Below, piece by piece: positions 36,951 through 48,730 of a stretch of DNA of 64,000 nucleotides; the first letter of the stretch is position 1, and each line of letters starts with the position of its first letter. Made by a program: the position numbers and the translations under genes. This stretch comes from Ophiosphaerella korrae (taxonomy: Eukaryota; Ascomycota; Dothideomycetes; Pleosporales; Phaeosphaeriaceae). The DNA lies in contig JALNQF010000150.1 of NCBI GenBank assembly GCA_028456385.1, forward strand, positions 46,114 to 110,113, read 5' to 3'. Under the pieces are notes generated by a model. The model was given only the letters and a program-made list of their open reading frames with translations. It made no database searches and was not told the origin of the DNA.

Positions 36951-37410
36951 TGTAATAAAGTTACTAAGGTTAACTTCCTAATAACCTATTAGGGTATTAG
37001 TAGATTAAGAGTTAATAACAAAAGCTTATATTGAAATTAGTAATAACTATAAATAATAGTTAATTTGTATGTATAATATTAAGTATTAGCGTTCTAGGTT
37101 AGAGATTAGATTACTAATACTATCCTAATAATATATATTCTTATTATCTATATACTTATACTAATCTATTTATACAATATTATAGATTACTATTAATTTA
37201 TCTATATGTAACTATAGATTATATTAATCTATTTATATATTATTATAGATTACTTTAATCTATTTATACGTAACTATAGATTACTACTACGTGTCCTAGT
37301 TATAGGTAGTTTCCTAATTAAAGTTATTACCTCGCTTGTCTTATACTTTGTTAGTATCTAAATTAGGATTAATTAGTTCTATCTCGATTTCTCTTGTTAC
37401 ACCTCTAATA
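36951..37410 (-). repeat. 5' LTR of gypsy B (460 bp)
   Basis: Plus-strand reading starts tgtaataaagttactaagg (the ancestral ...TTACA end, seen in reverse) and ends ttacacctctaata. It carries the same tandem block as its partner (about 37160-37290) and differs from it mostly by transitions. A 93-codon open stretch starting at 37336 runs out of this LTR into E and is not a gene. Confidence 0.93.
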
Positions 37411-38082
37411 AAAAGAGTTCTAAAATTAAAATTCTTTATAGCTCTTTATAGTAAACTAAGAAAGTCTATAGTACTACTACTAGATAAAAAGAGAATAGAA
37501 GTACTTAATTTAATAAAAACTAGAGTAGCTTTTACTATAGCTTTAAAATTAAGCTTAGACTTTAAAAAAGTAGCTTACATAATAGACTTTGTATTATTTA
37601 AGGCCTTTATCTTCTAAAGATAAACTAAATAAGTATAATTTTTTACTTATATACTTAGAATCTAATTATATTCCTTCTTAGCTTATATAATCTATAAAAA
37701 TAGTTTATCTTAAGCGTAGTTAATAGCTTTCTCTATTATAAATAAGTATAGATATATAAATAAGTATTACTAACCTATATTTTACTAGAGATATACTAAA
37801 GAGATTATAAAAAAAATAAGTATTAGTATAAATATATACTTTATAAGCTTTATTATACTTTAAAGAAAGATAATCTAATAAGGAGTTTAAAGATTTATAA
37901 TAAGAATAAAAAAATATTATAATATTATAGTATAATATATAATCTACTAATTAAAAATAATAAATAGTAGACTTAGTAGGTATAAAAGAAAAAGACAAAG
38001 AACTTAATATTAATAAAGAAACTAGATTAATAACTTTAACTCTAAGGTAAAAGAACTAGAACCTACTTAGAAGGGAAGATAG
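37411..38082 (+). other. gypsy E post-chromodomain region and polypurine tract
   Basis: E resumes after B with agttctaaaattaaaattc, equivalent to the post-pol start in A (29030). It runs about 670 bp to the purine tract at 38070-38079, just before the LTR. No domain recognised. An open stretch across 37411-37617 has no family match. Confidence 0.7.
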
Positions 38083-38449
38083 TATTATAGGTGTAACAAG
38101 AGAAATTAAGATAGAACTAATTAGTTTTAACTTAAGTACTAATAAAGTATAAGATAAGTAAGATAATAACCTAGATTAGAAAATAAACTATAACCTAAAT
38201 ATATAATATAAGTAATCTATAAAGTTATATAAATAGATTAGTAGAAGTATATAGTTACTATAAATACTTATTATTAGAATAGTATTAGTAATCTTATCTC
38301 TAACCTAGAATACTAATACTTAATATTATATATATAAATTAACTATTATTTATAGTTATTACTAATTATAATATAAGCTTTTGTTATTACTTTCTAATCT
38401 AATAACAATAGAAAGTTTACTTATAGTTAATAATAGGTAATCTATTATA
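38083..38449 (+). repeat. 3' LTR of gypsy E (367 bp)
   Basis: Begins tattataggtgtaacaag and ends aatctattata. It is 65 bp shorter than its 5' partner because the atagattagagtaatct tandem block has fewer units. Confidence 0.88.
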
Positions 38450-38852
38450 TTAAGAGAGTATTAGTAAATTAAAAGTTAATAATAAAGATTTATATTATAA
38501 TTAAGTAATAGGCTATAAATAATAGAAGATTCTTATAATATTAAGTATTATTACTCTTAGTTAAAGAATAGATTACTAATACTATCTTAATAATATATAT
38601 TACTACTAACTATATATCTTTACTAATCCTTTAGCTTTATAGCTTTATAGGTACTAAGCCTTATAAAGTTATAAAGTTAGTAGCTTTATAGCTTTATAAA
38701 TACTAAGCTTTATAAAGCTATAAAGTTATTATATATTTTTATTATAATTAACTTCCTAATTAAGATTACTACTCTACTTATCCTATACTCTATTAGTATC
38801 TAAGTTAGGACTAATTAGTTTTATCTTAATTTCTCTTATTATACCTATAATA
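38450..38852 (-). repeat. gypsy F 5' LTR, remaining 403 bp
   Basis: Continues the LTR cut at 12322; the first five bases (ttaag) repeat the E target site. The middle carries repeated agctttata/tactaagc motifs (about 38630-38730), a variant of the A-type module. It ends tatacctataata at 38852, the outer end of F. Confidence 0.85.
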
Positions 38853-40814
38853 ATAAATATAAGTAGTATAGCTATAATTACTTTCTTTTTTAGAACTATA
38901 AGCTATAGCCCTATTAAAGCTTAGTAATAGTAGCTCTAGTAGTAAAGCTCTATAAAAGCTAATAGTCTTCTAAATATAGTAACTTATATAAAATATAACT
39001 TTATAATAAGCTTTTATTTTTTAAAGATTATTAATTAAAAAAGGATTTTATAAGTATATAGCCTAAGTAGCTATAAAGTTCTAAGTAAGTATTTTTTAAC
39101 TTTTATAGTAGTATACCTAATAATATAGCTAGTAAAAAAAAGACTAAAAGTTATTAGAAGTATAGAAAAAGCTATTAAGGTTATAAAAATAAAAATTTAG
39201 AGACTATTCTACTAGTAAGCTCTATTTTTATACTTATTATAGTAAGTATATATAAACTCTTAAAAAAAAAAAAAAGCTAGCTAAAGTTATACTCTTTAAA
39301 GATATTAAAAGCTTAGTTAAAGAGGTTATAAAGTAAGTTAAGTAAGAGAAAGTAGTTAAAGAAGTAAGTAATAACTAAAAAGAATATATAGTTAGTAAAA
39401 CTTAAAAGCTTATAAGCTAAAAAGTTAGATACTTACTTTTACGCTAAAAGTAATATATTATAGAAATAAGGCGAAAAACTTTACTTTTAGTTTAATAATA
39501 ACTTAAAAGTAGTTTATTTAGGTTATAAAGTAGCTAAAAAAGATTATTACTACTACTAGTACTTTAGCTAAGCTAGCTAGCTATATAAAAGCTAAGTTAG
39601 AAGTTAAAAGTAGTTATAGTAATTAAAGTAGAAAGTAAATATAAGAATAGAGCTAAGAAACTAGTAAAAGAGTATAAAGTAGCTAAAATAAGTTTAAAGA
39701 AAAGAAAAGAAATAGAATAAAAAATAGAGAGATATAGCTTAAGTATACTCTTAGAAAGTATTTATAACTTTACTAAAACTATAAAAGCTAATAAATATAA
39801 GAACCTAACTACTAGTAAGAATATTTAAATATAGGGCTTAAAGGCCTTCCGCTAGCTTAACTAATAAATACTTTTATATTTCTTATAACTTTAAAATAAC
39901 CTAAGAATTATATAAATTCTCTATAGATAATCTTTTAAGTATTAAATCTAGAGCTTTTAAAAGAAAAAAAAGGTATTATAAGTAAAAAATAAGAGTAGTA
40001 TTCTTAAAGTTCTAAACTAAAGTAAGAATACTTAAAGAATAAATATAGTAGCTAGTATAAAAAAATAGAAGTAGCGTAACTTAAGCTTTATATTAGGTAA
40101 TAGCGCTAATAAAGCTAGCGCTCTCTTAGAAAAAGCCTAAGTAGGTTATAGCTATAGCTAGAGCTAGATTATTAGTTTATAGGTAATATATAGTAATTAA
40201 TACCTAAATAGCTTTAAATTATTTAAGAGAAAGAATACTTTTAAAGACTTAATATCTTCTTTCTCTTTTATTAATACTAATATTTAACTAAAAGGTTTAA
40301 ATAACTCTCTAGCTATATATATAGTTTATACTAGATACTAAACTACTTATAAGAGTAGAGCTAATATATAAACCTAAATTATTTTAAATTTAAGAAGTTT
40401 AAGTACTTTACTACTAGTAAAATAAAAAAGAGGTTTATAAGTTAAAGTAGAGTTTATCTTCTTTTTAGGCTAAAAGCTTTTAATCTAGTATAGTAGCTTA
40501 ATAAAACTAAGCTTTTAAAAAGAGATAAAGGTTTATAGTAAAGTATTATAAAGAAACTAATAGTAAGAAAAAAGAGTAAGTAGTTACTAAGAAAATATAA
40601 GTACTAAAAGCTTATAAAGAAGAGCTATAAAAGAAAAGATAAAAGAAGTAAGAATAAGAGAGAAAAAGTAGTAAAGTAGCTAATAAGCTTTTAAGTTATA
40701 AGATATAATCTATAAGAGTATAAATAATATTTAGAGCTAGTTTAGCTAATAAAGTTTAAGTTCTCTTAAGCTAATAAGATCTTAGGCTCTAGATCTATAT
40801 TAGGTATATAACTC
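38853..40814 (+). other. unidentified RIPed repeat-like block
   Basis: Nearly 2 kb unlike any other element in the window and bounded by LTRs of F and H. It is strongly RIPed, which suggests it belongs to a repeated family. Near 40540-40690 one plus frame becomes long and charged if TAA is read as ancestral CAA, for example KAYKEEL, KKR and ERKSSKVANKLLSY, a Lys/Glu/Gln-rich, coiled-coil-like tail. A poly-A run lies at 39256-39269. No RT, transposase or zinc-knuckle motif was recognised, so I assign no function. Confidence 0.5.
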
Positions 40815-41037
40815 TATAATAGTATAAGTTTATAAATCTTTTAATCTATTTCTTTATAGTATAGACTTATAAATTCCTTTTAATTTATTACTTATAACTA
40901 TAAATTAATAATATTATATATCTTAAGTATAAGTTATTTTCTAATCTAAAATATTACTTTACTTATCTTATACTTTATTAGTACTTAAGTTAAAACTAAT
41001 TAGTTTTATTATAATTTCTCTTATTATATCTATAATA
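40815..41037 (-). repeat. gypsy H 3' LTR, truncated
   Basis: The last 220 bp or so of a minus-strand gypsy LTR, ending tctcttattatatctataata at 41037. The rest is missing or too diverged; the left edge is approximate. Confidence 0.72.
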
Positions 41038-41731
41038 CTATTCTCTTTTTTAAGTAAGTTTTTATTCTTCTATTTTTAAGCTAAAGTTATTAATTTTATC
41101 TTTTTATTAATATTAAGTTCTTTATTTTTTCTTTCTATATATACTAAATCTACTCTTTATTATCTATAGTTAGTAGATTATATACTATATAAAAGTATTA
41201 AAATATTTTTCTATTCTTATTACTTATATTCTAGTACTAAATCTATTTATTATATCTTTATAAATAATAGTTAAGTATATAAGCTATATATTTATATAAC
41301 TAAATATAGGTATATTATAGTTACTTCTATATCTAAGCTAAGTAATAATAAGAAAAGCTATTAACTATACTAAAAAGAAATTACTATTAGAAATTATAAA
41401 AGCTAAAGCTAAGTATAATTAGATACTAAGTATAGATGTAAAAAATTATATATATTTAGTATATTTTTAAAAGATAAAAGTATATAATAATAAAATGTTA
41501 AATATATAGTTAAAAGCTTTTAAAGCTAAGCTAAACTTAAAATAAGTTATTAAAGTAACTTTAGCTTGTCTTTTAATATATACTTTTAGTACTTCTCTAT
41601 TTATTACTAGTAGTGTAAGTTTTTTAGTTTACTACTAAGTAGCTTAAAAGATTTTAACTTTAGTACGTTTTTAGTTTCTTAGAGTAGTTAAGATTATTTT
41701 CTAGTTCTTATATATATTTTTTTATAGTTAC
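41038..41731 (-). pseudogene. gypsy H polypurine tract, 3' region and chromodomain end
   Basis: It opens with a pyrimidine tract (ctattctctttttt), the complement of the polypurine tract, then carries the domain-free post-pol region. From about 41650 it enters the C-terminal chromodomain coding sequence on the minus strand. It is cut at 41732 by element I; H's remaining interior would lie beyond the right edge. Extremely AT-rich, with about 30% of the region in A/T runs interrupted by ta steps. Confidence 0.75.
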
Positions 41732-42125
41732 TATTATAGTAGTAATAGAAAAAAACTAGATAGAACTAATTAGCTTTATAATAGAAGATAATAACGTATA
41801 TAACTTATAAAATAATAAACTTAATTAAAAAGTTAATTATAACTAAAATATGTAATAAATTTATAGCTTTATTAAGCTTAGTATATATAAAGCTATAAAG
41901 TTAGCTAAAATATATAAGTATATAAGTAAAATAAGTAACTATTATTAGAATAGTATTAGTAATCTAATTTCTAACTAAGAGTAATAATATATTAATATTA
42001 TAAGAATCTTTCTATTATTTATAAGTTTATTACTTACTTATAATATATACTTTAGCTATTAACTTTTAATCTAATATACTTATTCTAGAAGTTACTTATA
42101 TTTAATAATTAGTAATCTTATTATA
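41732..42125 (+). repeat. 5' LTR of gypsy I (394 bp)
   Basis: Begins tattatagtagtaatagaa, matching the A LTR start, and ends cttattata before the usual ctttactaatctagttatt. The presumed target duplication is gttac (41727-41731); its partner is off the right edge. Confidence 0.85.
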
Positions 42126-43493
42126 CTTTACTAATCTAGTTATTAAAAGAAGTAAAGTATAAGTAGTATATAGTTTAAGCTAATATAATAGTAAAAAGTA
42201 TAACTAAAAAGAAAGGTAAAGTACTTCTAAGTAGTTATAAGTTAGATAAAACTAACTAGAAAGTAGTTAAGTTAAACTTAAATAACTTAATTACTAATAA
42301 AGTAAGTATATAACTATTAATTAAACCTCTAACTACTTAGAATTAAGAACTAAAAAACTATATTAAGTAGAGTAAAGCTTAGATTAAAGCTATTATTGTA
42401 AAATAGAATTATATAAAATAAATTACTTAGAGACTAGAACTTAGTATAATAAAGAAACTACTTAAAATACTAGTAATTAAGAAGTTTAATAGAATAAAAA
42501 AGAAGCTAAAACTTTTTTTAGCTTTAGTATAACTTTAAATAATATATAAGTACTATACTTTAATACTAAAGTAAAGAAAGTAGTATATATTAGAATATAC
42601 TTTAAAGAAGATATAATAAGATAGTTTAAACTTTATTAGATAAATTATATATTATAAGCTCTAAGAATATAAATAGATAAAATAAAAGCTATCTTTAGAA
42701 GTTATAAATACTTTATAAAATAAATAAAAGTAATATTTAAAGATATAGATATTACTTAATAAGCTAAAAAAAAAAGCTAAAAAAGTTTAAATAACTTAAG
42801 AGTATCTTAGAGTATATATTATAGTTTAAATAACTATTATAAAATATAGAATAGAATAATCTAGTTTTAATATTATAGTTTAAATAAAGACTAAAGTTAA
42901 ATATCTAATATAAACTAATCTAGATAGAAAAACTAATAAATACTAAAAGCTTTAAAGAAATAAGTAATATAAGGAGATAATAATCTTTAGAAATAAAGAA
43001 TAAATAAATATAAAGGATATCTTAGAAACTATACTTAAAAAGACTTTATAATCTTTAATACTAATAAAAATAAAAATAAAAAAAAAAAAAACTTTATATA
43101 TTTTAACTATAGTAAAAAAAAGCTACTATAAAAAAACTATTAGTTAAAAAATAAAGATATAGTATATTATAAATATAAAAAAATAAAATACTTTATAATA
43201 GACTAAAGAAGTAAAGACTTAAAAAAAGAAGCTTAGTTAAAAATAACTAAGAATAAGAAAAAAGTATTAAAAGAAAAAGCTAAGCTTTAATAAAACGTAG
43301 TACTAAGTAAAAAGTAGTAATATATAATACTTAATTAGACTTTTTATTATAATAATAACTACTATATATACTTTTTAAAAAAGTAAAGAGAAAAGTAGTA
43401 GTAATAAAAGAAAGAACTTATATATAGCTTAAAGATATAGTATATATAATAGACTTACTAATAGAAAACTTAAAAGAGAAAAAACTCTAGACT
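42126..43493 (+). pseudogene. gag: gypsy I gag and zinc knuckles
   Basis: Plus-strand Gag: capsid-like domain about 42470-42900, knuckle pair about 43095-43210 reading FNYSKKKLL-like with ligands gone, then the start of the spacer (IIDLLIENLKEKK). It is cut at 43493 by element J (target site agact). Both Cys and His ligands are lost and the reading frame slips in A runs, so it is more decayed than E or L. The rest of I lies off the window. Confidence 0.8.
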
Positions 43494-43896
43494 TATAATA
43501 GGCTACCTAGTTATTAACTACTAAGTACCTAAAGAGAGAGGTATAGTAGACTAGAAGTTAATAACTATAGTACGTATTATAATTAAGTAATAGACTTATA
43601 AATAATAGAATAATTTTCGCGATATTAATATATTATTACTCTTAGTTAGAGATTAGATTACTAATATTATTCTACTAATATATATTACTAATAACTATAT
43701 ACTTATACTAATCTATTATATATCTCTATAGATTATATTAATCTATTATATATAGTTATAAATTACTTTATATTATATATCTAGGTTATAGTTTATTTTT
43801 TAATCTTAATTATTACTTTACTTATCTTATACTTTATTAGTACTTAAGTTAAAACTAATTAGATCTATCTTAATTTCTTTTATTATACCTATAATA
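43494..43896 (-). repeat. 3' LTR of gypsy J (403 bp)
   Basis: Plus-strand reading starts tataataggctacctag and ends tatacctataata. It contains the B-type block (attatattaatctattatat, about 43720-43770). One cgcgat remains at 43619-43624. Confidence 0.87.
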
Positions 43897-43934
43897 CTAT
43901 TTCTTTTTTTAAGTAGGTTTTTATTTTACTATCT
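43897..43934 (-). other. gypsy J polypurine tract, cut by K
   Basis: The pyrimidine run ctatttcttttttt complements the polypurine tract. Only 38 bp of the J interior lie here before element K; the interior resumes at 60084. Confidence 0.75.
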
Positions 43935-44123
43935 TAATATTAGGAACTACTTTATCTTTAGTTAGATTAAAGTAGTTAGCTCTAAGAAAAATGTATATAA
44001 GCCCTTTAAAGAAATTACTAAGTAGTTAGTAATTACTTTACTTATTATAATACTTTATACTATAACTTAACTCTTTATACTCTTACTATAATACTCTTAA
44101 TTTACTAGTAACTTAGTTTAATA
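43935..44123 (+). repeat. 5' LTR of gypsy K (about 189 bp)
   Basis: Matches 59896-60083 over its whole length, differing mostly by C/T and G/A. Ends may be off by a few bases. Confidence 0.85.
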
Positions 44124-46009
44124 TTATAATTACTCTACTTATATTATATTAGTAAATACTATTATAATAAAAAGCTTACTACTATACTATAGCTAGTTTA
44201 CTCTACTAGAAAAGCTAATAGCTATAATACTACTTACTATAAAGATAGTATAAAGTAATAAGCTATCTTTAGTATTGTATATATAAAGAAATAAAAGAAG
44301 TTATATTACTAATATACTATAAGGTAAATAAAGCTAATCTAGTTTAACTTAAAGTAATATTACTTTAGAGTTAGAAGAACTTTATTTATATCTAAGAAGC
44401 TTATAACTTTAAAAAAGTATAGATACTAAAAGAGCTTTATACTTAATATAATGTAAAAAAGTAATTACTAGTTAGAATAAATACTCTTACTACTAGCTTA
44501 CTTAGTTAAACTTAACTTTTAGCTATAAATTTACTATAACTAGAACCTCTATAAATATATATAAAAAAATAAAAAATAAAATATAACTACTAAAAAAAAA
44601 TAATAAAAGTTATTTTCTTTAGTCTCTTTTAAACTTTACTATAGAAGTCTAAAAAGTAGAATTTAGTATTAGATACTTTTTTAAACTACTAAAATTAACT
44701 TAAAATACTTACTATAAAGGTAAGTAAAGTTTTACTCTTATATAAGTACTAAATTAGGCTAATTTAAAGGTAGTAATACTAAATATACTTAGAATACTTA
44801 TTAAATATAAAATATAAGCTTACTATACTTTAAAGAACTATAAGTAGTAATATAAATAATTTCTAATAGACTTACTAGAGTATATATACTTACTTTAAAA
44901 AGAGCTACTAGGCTAAACTCTAGAGTTATAAGTATTAGAGTATAAAGAAGTACTATTATATATAATATAAGATTAATTAGCACTTCTTTTGCTAAAAAAG
45001 CTAATAATACTTACTTAAGTAAAAGAGTAAGCTAATATAATATAGTAGTACTAGTTATATATAAAAAAGTAAACGTAACTATTAGAGACTAAAGAAGCTA
45101 AAAAGAAAAAGAAGAACTACTAAATAAATTAGTTAAAGTTAGAGAGAGATAAAAAAACTTTAGAAAAAGTAAAGTAGAATAAACTAGTATAAAATAACCT
45201 AGCTAAGCCTAAGAAGTATAAAGATAAAACTAATTTCTAGCCTTTTATATATTTTAACTATAAAAACTTTATATATAAGATTATTAATTATATAAAGCTT
45301 AAAAAATAAATATTAGGTATAGTTTTACTTAAGCTAGAAAAAGAAAAAAGCTCTAAAAACTAATCTCTTACGTTATAGCTTATATAGCTTTATTAAAAGA
45401 AAAAAAAGACTTAAGTTCTTTTTATAACGCTACCTATATAAAGCTAAGATATTTCTTAATAATTAAGGTAGTAATAGGTATAGTACTATAGCTTAAGGCT
45501 ATAATAAATAGAAGGTTATAACTTAACCTCTTATTAGCTATAGTAGTAAAGGAATAGAGCTTCTTTATTACTTTTCTACTTAATATAATAGTAGAGAGTA
45601 TAAATAGTAAAGAGATAAATATATATAGTATAATAATAGTAGATATTATTTTTATAGATATACGTAGGAATATATAGATACTAAGAAGTATAATATATAC
45701 TTTAGTTTACTTTAGATTAATAAGTATAAACCTAAAATAAGCTATAGTACTAAGAAAGTACTGTTTTAAAGTAAGAAAACTAAAGATATACTTAAGTTTA
45801 AACTAGTAAGTATAAAAAATACTAAATAGTTTAACTAAATAATATATAGTCTATAGAGTAATATATATACGTATTTAGTAAGTTATATAAGCTAAAGTAG
45901 CCTAATTAGCTTTAAAGAAAGCTTATTACCTTTATAATATACTAAGTATATAGATATAGCTTCTAAAGAAAACTTTATAACTCTAGTAAAGTATAAACTT
46001 TAAGATTTA
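44124..46009 (+). pseudogene. gag: gypsy K gag and protease region
   Basis: A Gag-like reading occupies about 44560-45230, with a Lys/Glu-rich end (KEAKKKKKNY). A single degenerate CCHC knuckle lies at 45244-45300, with Cys/His now Tyr, stop or Phe. A protease-like stretch follows at about 45420-45960. L inserted at 46010. Assignment rests on order and on the RT that follows L; gag itself is weakly conserved. A 60-codon reverse open stretch (44801-44983) is a shadow. The bases 44124-44560 show no domain. Confidence 0.7.
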
Positions 46010-46457
46010 TATTATAACTATAACAAGAGAAAACTAAATAGAGCTAATTAGCTCTACTATAGAAGATAATAACGTATACAACTTATAGAGGAATAAACTT
46101 AACTAGGAAACTAACTATAATAGAAATACGTAATAAATTTATAAATTTATAATCTTAGTAAATATAAAGTTGTAAAGTAGACACGTAATAAATTTGTAAA
46201 TTTATAATCTTAGTAAATACAAAGTTATAAAGTTACTAAAAAGGCGTAAGTATATAGTTAATAGAAATATATATTACTAAGATAGTATTAGTAATTTAAT
46301 CCTTTAACTATAGAACGCTAATACTTAATATTATATATATAAATTAACTATTATTCTTAGTTATTATAGATTACTACACGATCTTTTATTATTAACTCTT
46401 AATTTACTAATACTTCTAAAGGATTACCTATAGTTAATAATAAGGTAACCTATTATA
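46010..46457 (+). repeat. 5' LTR of gypsy L (448 bp)
   Basis: Begins tattataactataacaag and ends cctattata. Carries two A-type modules (aatttataatcttagtaaat) at about 46145 and 46200. Confidence 0.94.
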
Positions 46458-48730
46458 CTTTACTAATTTAGTTATTAAGAGAAGTAAAGCGTAAGTAGTA
46501 TATAGTCTAAGCTAATACGATAGTAGAAAGCTTAACTAGGAAGAGAAGTAAAGTACTTTAAGTACTACTAAGTAGATATAAATTAGATAATACTATATAG
46601 AAAGTAATTAAAAACTATCTAAACAACTTAATCTCTAAAAAAGAAGATATAAAGATAGTAATTAATACTTTAGAAACCTAAAATAAAGAACTCTAGGAAT
46701 ATATAAAGTAGAATAAAGCTTAGATTAAAGCTATTATTAAAGGATAGAACTAGATAGAACTAATTATATAATGTCTAGAGATAAGTATAATAAAGAAGCT
46801 ACTAAAGATACTTGTACTTAAGAAATTTAATAGAATAAGAGAAAAACTAAGACCTTTTATAGTATTAGTATAACTTTAGATAGATATATAAGTACTATAC
46901 TTTAATAAAGAAGATAAGAAAGTAATATATATTAGAATATACTTTAAAGATAATATAAAAAGATAGTTTAAACTTTACTAGATAGACTATATAATATACG
47001 CTCTAATAAACTAGAAAGATAAAACAAAAGCTATTTTTAGAAGCTATAAATACTTTACAAAATAAATAATAGTAGTATTTAGAGATATAGATATTACTTA
47101 ATAAGCTAAAGAAAAGCTTAAGAAGATTATATAATATAAGAGTATTTCTAAATATATATTATAGTTTAAATAATTATTACAAAATATAGAATAGAATAAG
47201 CTATCTTAAATATTACGATTTAAACAAAGATTAAATTTAAAGATATAGTATAAAATAATTTATATAGAAAAGCTAAGAATACTAGAAGTTTAAAAGTAAT
47301 AAGTAATATAAATTAATAATAATCTTTAAGAATAGAAGAAGAATAAGTATAGAGGACCTACTTAGAACTATAATAAGAGAGACCTTATAATACTTAATAC
47401 TAAAAAAGATAGAAAGAAAAAGAAGAATAAAGACTTTATATACTTTAACTATAGTAAAAGTAGCTACTATATAAAAAACTACTAATTAAAATAAAAGAAA
47501 GATATAGTATATTAAAAATATAAGAAACTAGAATACTTTATAAAAGATTATAGAAGTAAGGACCTTAAGAAAAATAAAAAAGCTTAGTTAAAAATAACTA
47601 AAAGTAAATAGGAAGTACTAAGAGTATAGACTAAACCTTAGGAGAAAGTAGCTAGGAGTAAAAAAATATAATATATAATACTTAATTAGACTTTTTAGTA
47701 TAATAATAAATACTAGAAATATCTTTTTAGTAAGTAGAGAGTAGAATATTTCTTATAGAAGTATAAAGTAGTAGTAATAAAAGAAAGTAGAATATTAGTA
47801 TAGCTAGAAGAGATAGCTTATATAATAGACCTTCTAATAGAAAACTTAGAAAGAGAAGAACTCTAGATACTATTAATCTAGGCTAAAGGACTAGTACTAG
47901 ATAAATAGACTACTATAGTTACTTCTAAAGAACTATAAGAAGATAAAAAACAAGTTAATATAAAAAGTATAGAGTATACCTAGTTAAATATATATAGTTA
48001 TAATAGCTATATAATATTAGATATAGTAGAATAAAATAAAGAATAGAAATTTATTTAGAAATATATACTAGTTATAAGTATAGAGGAAGTATATAAAGAC
48101 TAAAAAGAATATAATCTTAAGGTAATAAAGTTTATAATATTCTAATAATAGATAAAATAATATATAGTTATAGTAGAAAGAATACTTATATAAAGAAAGT
48201 AGTAGTATCTTATAAGAAAAATATAATAGATTAACAAAGTCTATATACTACAAGTACTAATAGTATACTATATTCTAGTAACTATAGACCCTAGTATTAA
48301 TAGGTACTAGGTAGAGGACGATAGGAGAATAAATCTAGAATATCTAGTATATCTAGAAATATTATTGGTATTATATTTAAATATATACTACTACCTATAT
48401 AGAGAACTAAAAGTACGTAACTATATATAGCTTAAATAAGAAAAAGGATATAACTATATAAGGGTAATCCTAAAGAAAGAAATTAAAGGTTAGAAAGTAT
48501 TTAGAATACCTAATAAAGAATATATAGCAATTAGACTAAAACCTAAGCTATCTAAAGAATATATAAAAGAAAGACTATAGTATAAGTATACCTATAATAA
48601 ATATCTAAAATACAAAAACTATAAACGTAAAATAAAATAATAGCCTTAGAAGGATAGATAATTTAAAGAAAAACCTAAGTAAGAAAAGCTAGAAAGTATA
48701 CAAGGCTTATACGGTACAAAAGAAAGAATA
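46458..48730 (+). pseudogene. gag: gypsy L gag, zinc knuckles and spacer
   Basis: Capsid-like domain about 46800-47240 (KKFNRIREKLRPFIVLV; VFRDIDIT). Knuckle pair 47430-47580, degenerate. The spacer to about 48730 aligns with E 13860-14807 and A 24960-26090. Stops throughout; no ATG start. Confidence 0.85.

Larger units (their letters stand above)
30373..37410 (-). mobile_element. Ty3/gypsy chromovirus B, complete, minus strand (7038 bp)
   Basis: Two 460-bp LTRs (30373-30832 and 36951-37410) with target duplication aaaag (30368-30372 and 37411-37415). It lies in opposite orientation inside element E. All domains are present in order on the minus strand. RIP is moderate to heavy. Confidence 0.94.
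12323..38449 (+). mobile_element. gypsy E, split by three later insertions
   Basis: Plus-strand chromovirus whose own parts are 12323-14807, 21542-23391, 30144-30372 and 37411-38449 (about 5.6 kb). The gaps are Copia-2, A and B, each with its own target duplication. E itself sits in the F LTR, with duplication ttagg (12318-12322) and ttaag (38450-38454), which differ by one G/A transition. Its interior lacks integrase and carries a duplicated RNase H piece. Confidence 0.92.

Noticed and set aside
37336..37617. 93-codon open stretch, the longest with ATG
   Set aside because: It starts inside the gypsy B LTR and runs across the target duplication into E; a composite made by insertion.
44801..44983. 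Minus-strand 60-codon hydrophobic stretch
   Set aside because: Antisense to the gypsy K gag region with no support.
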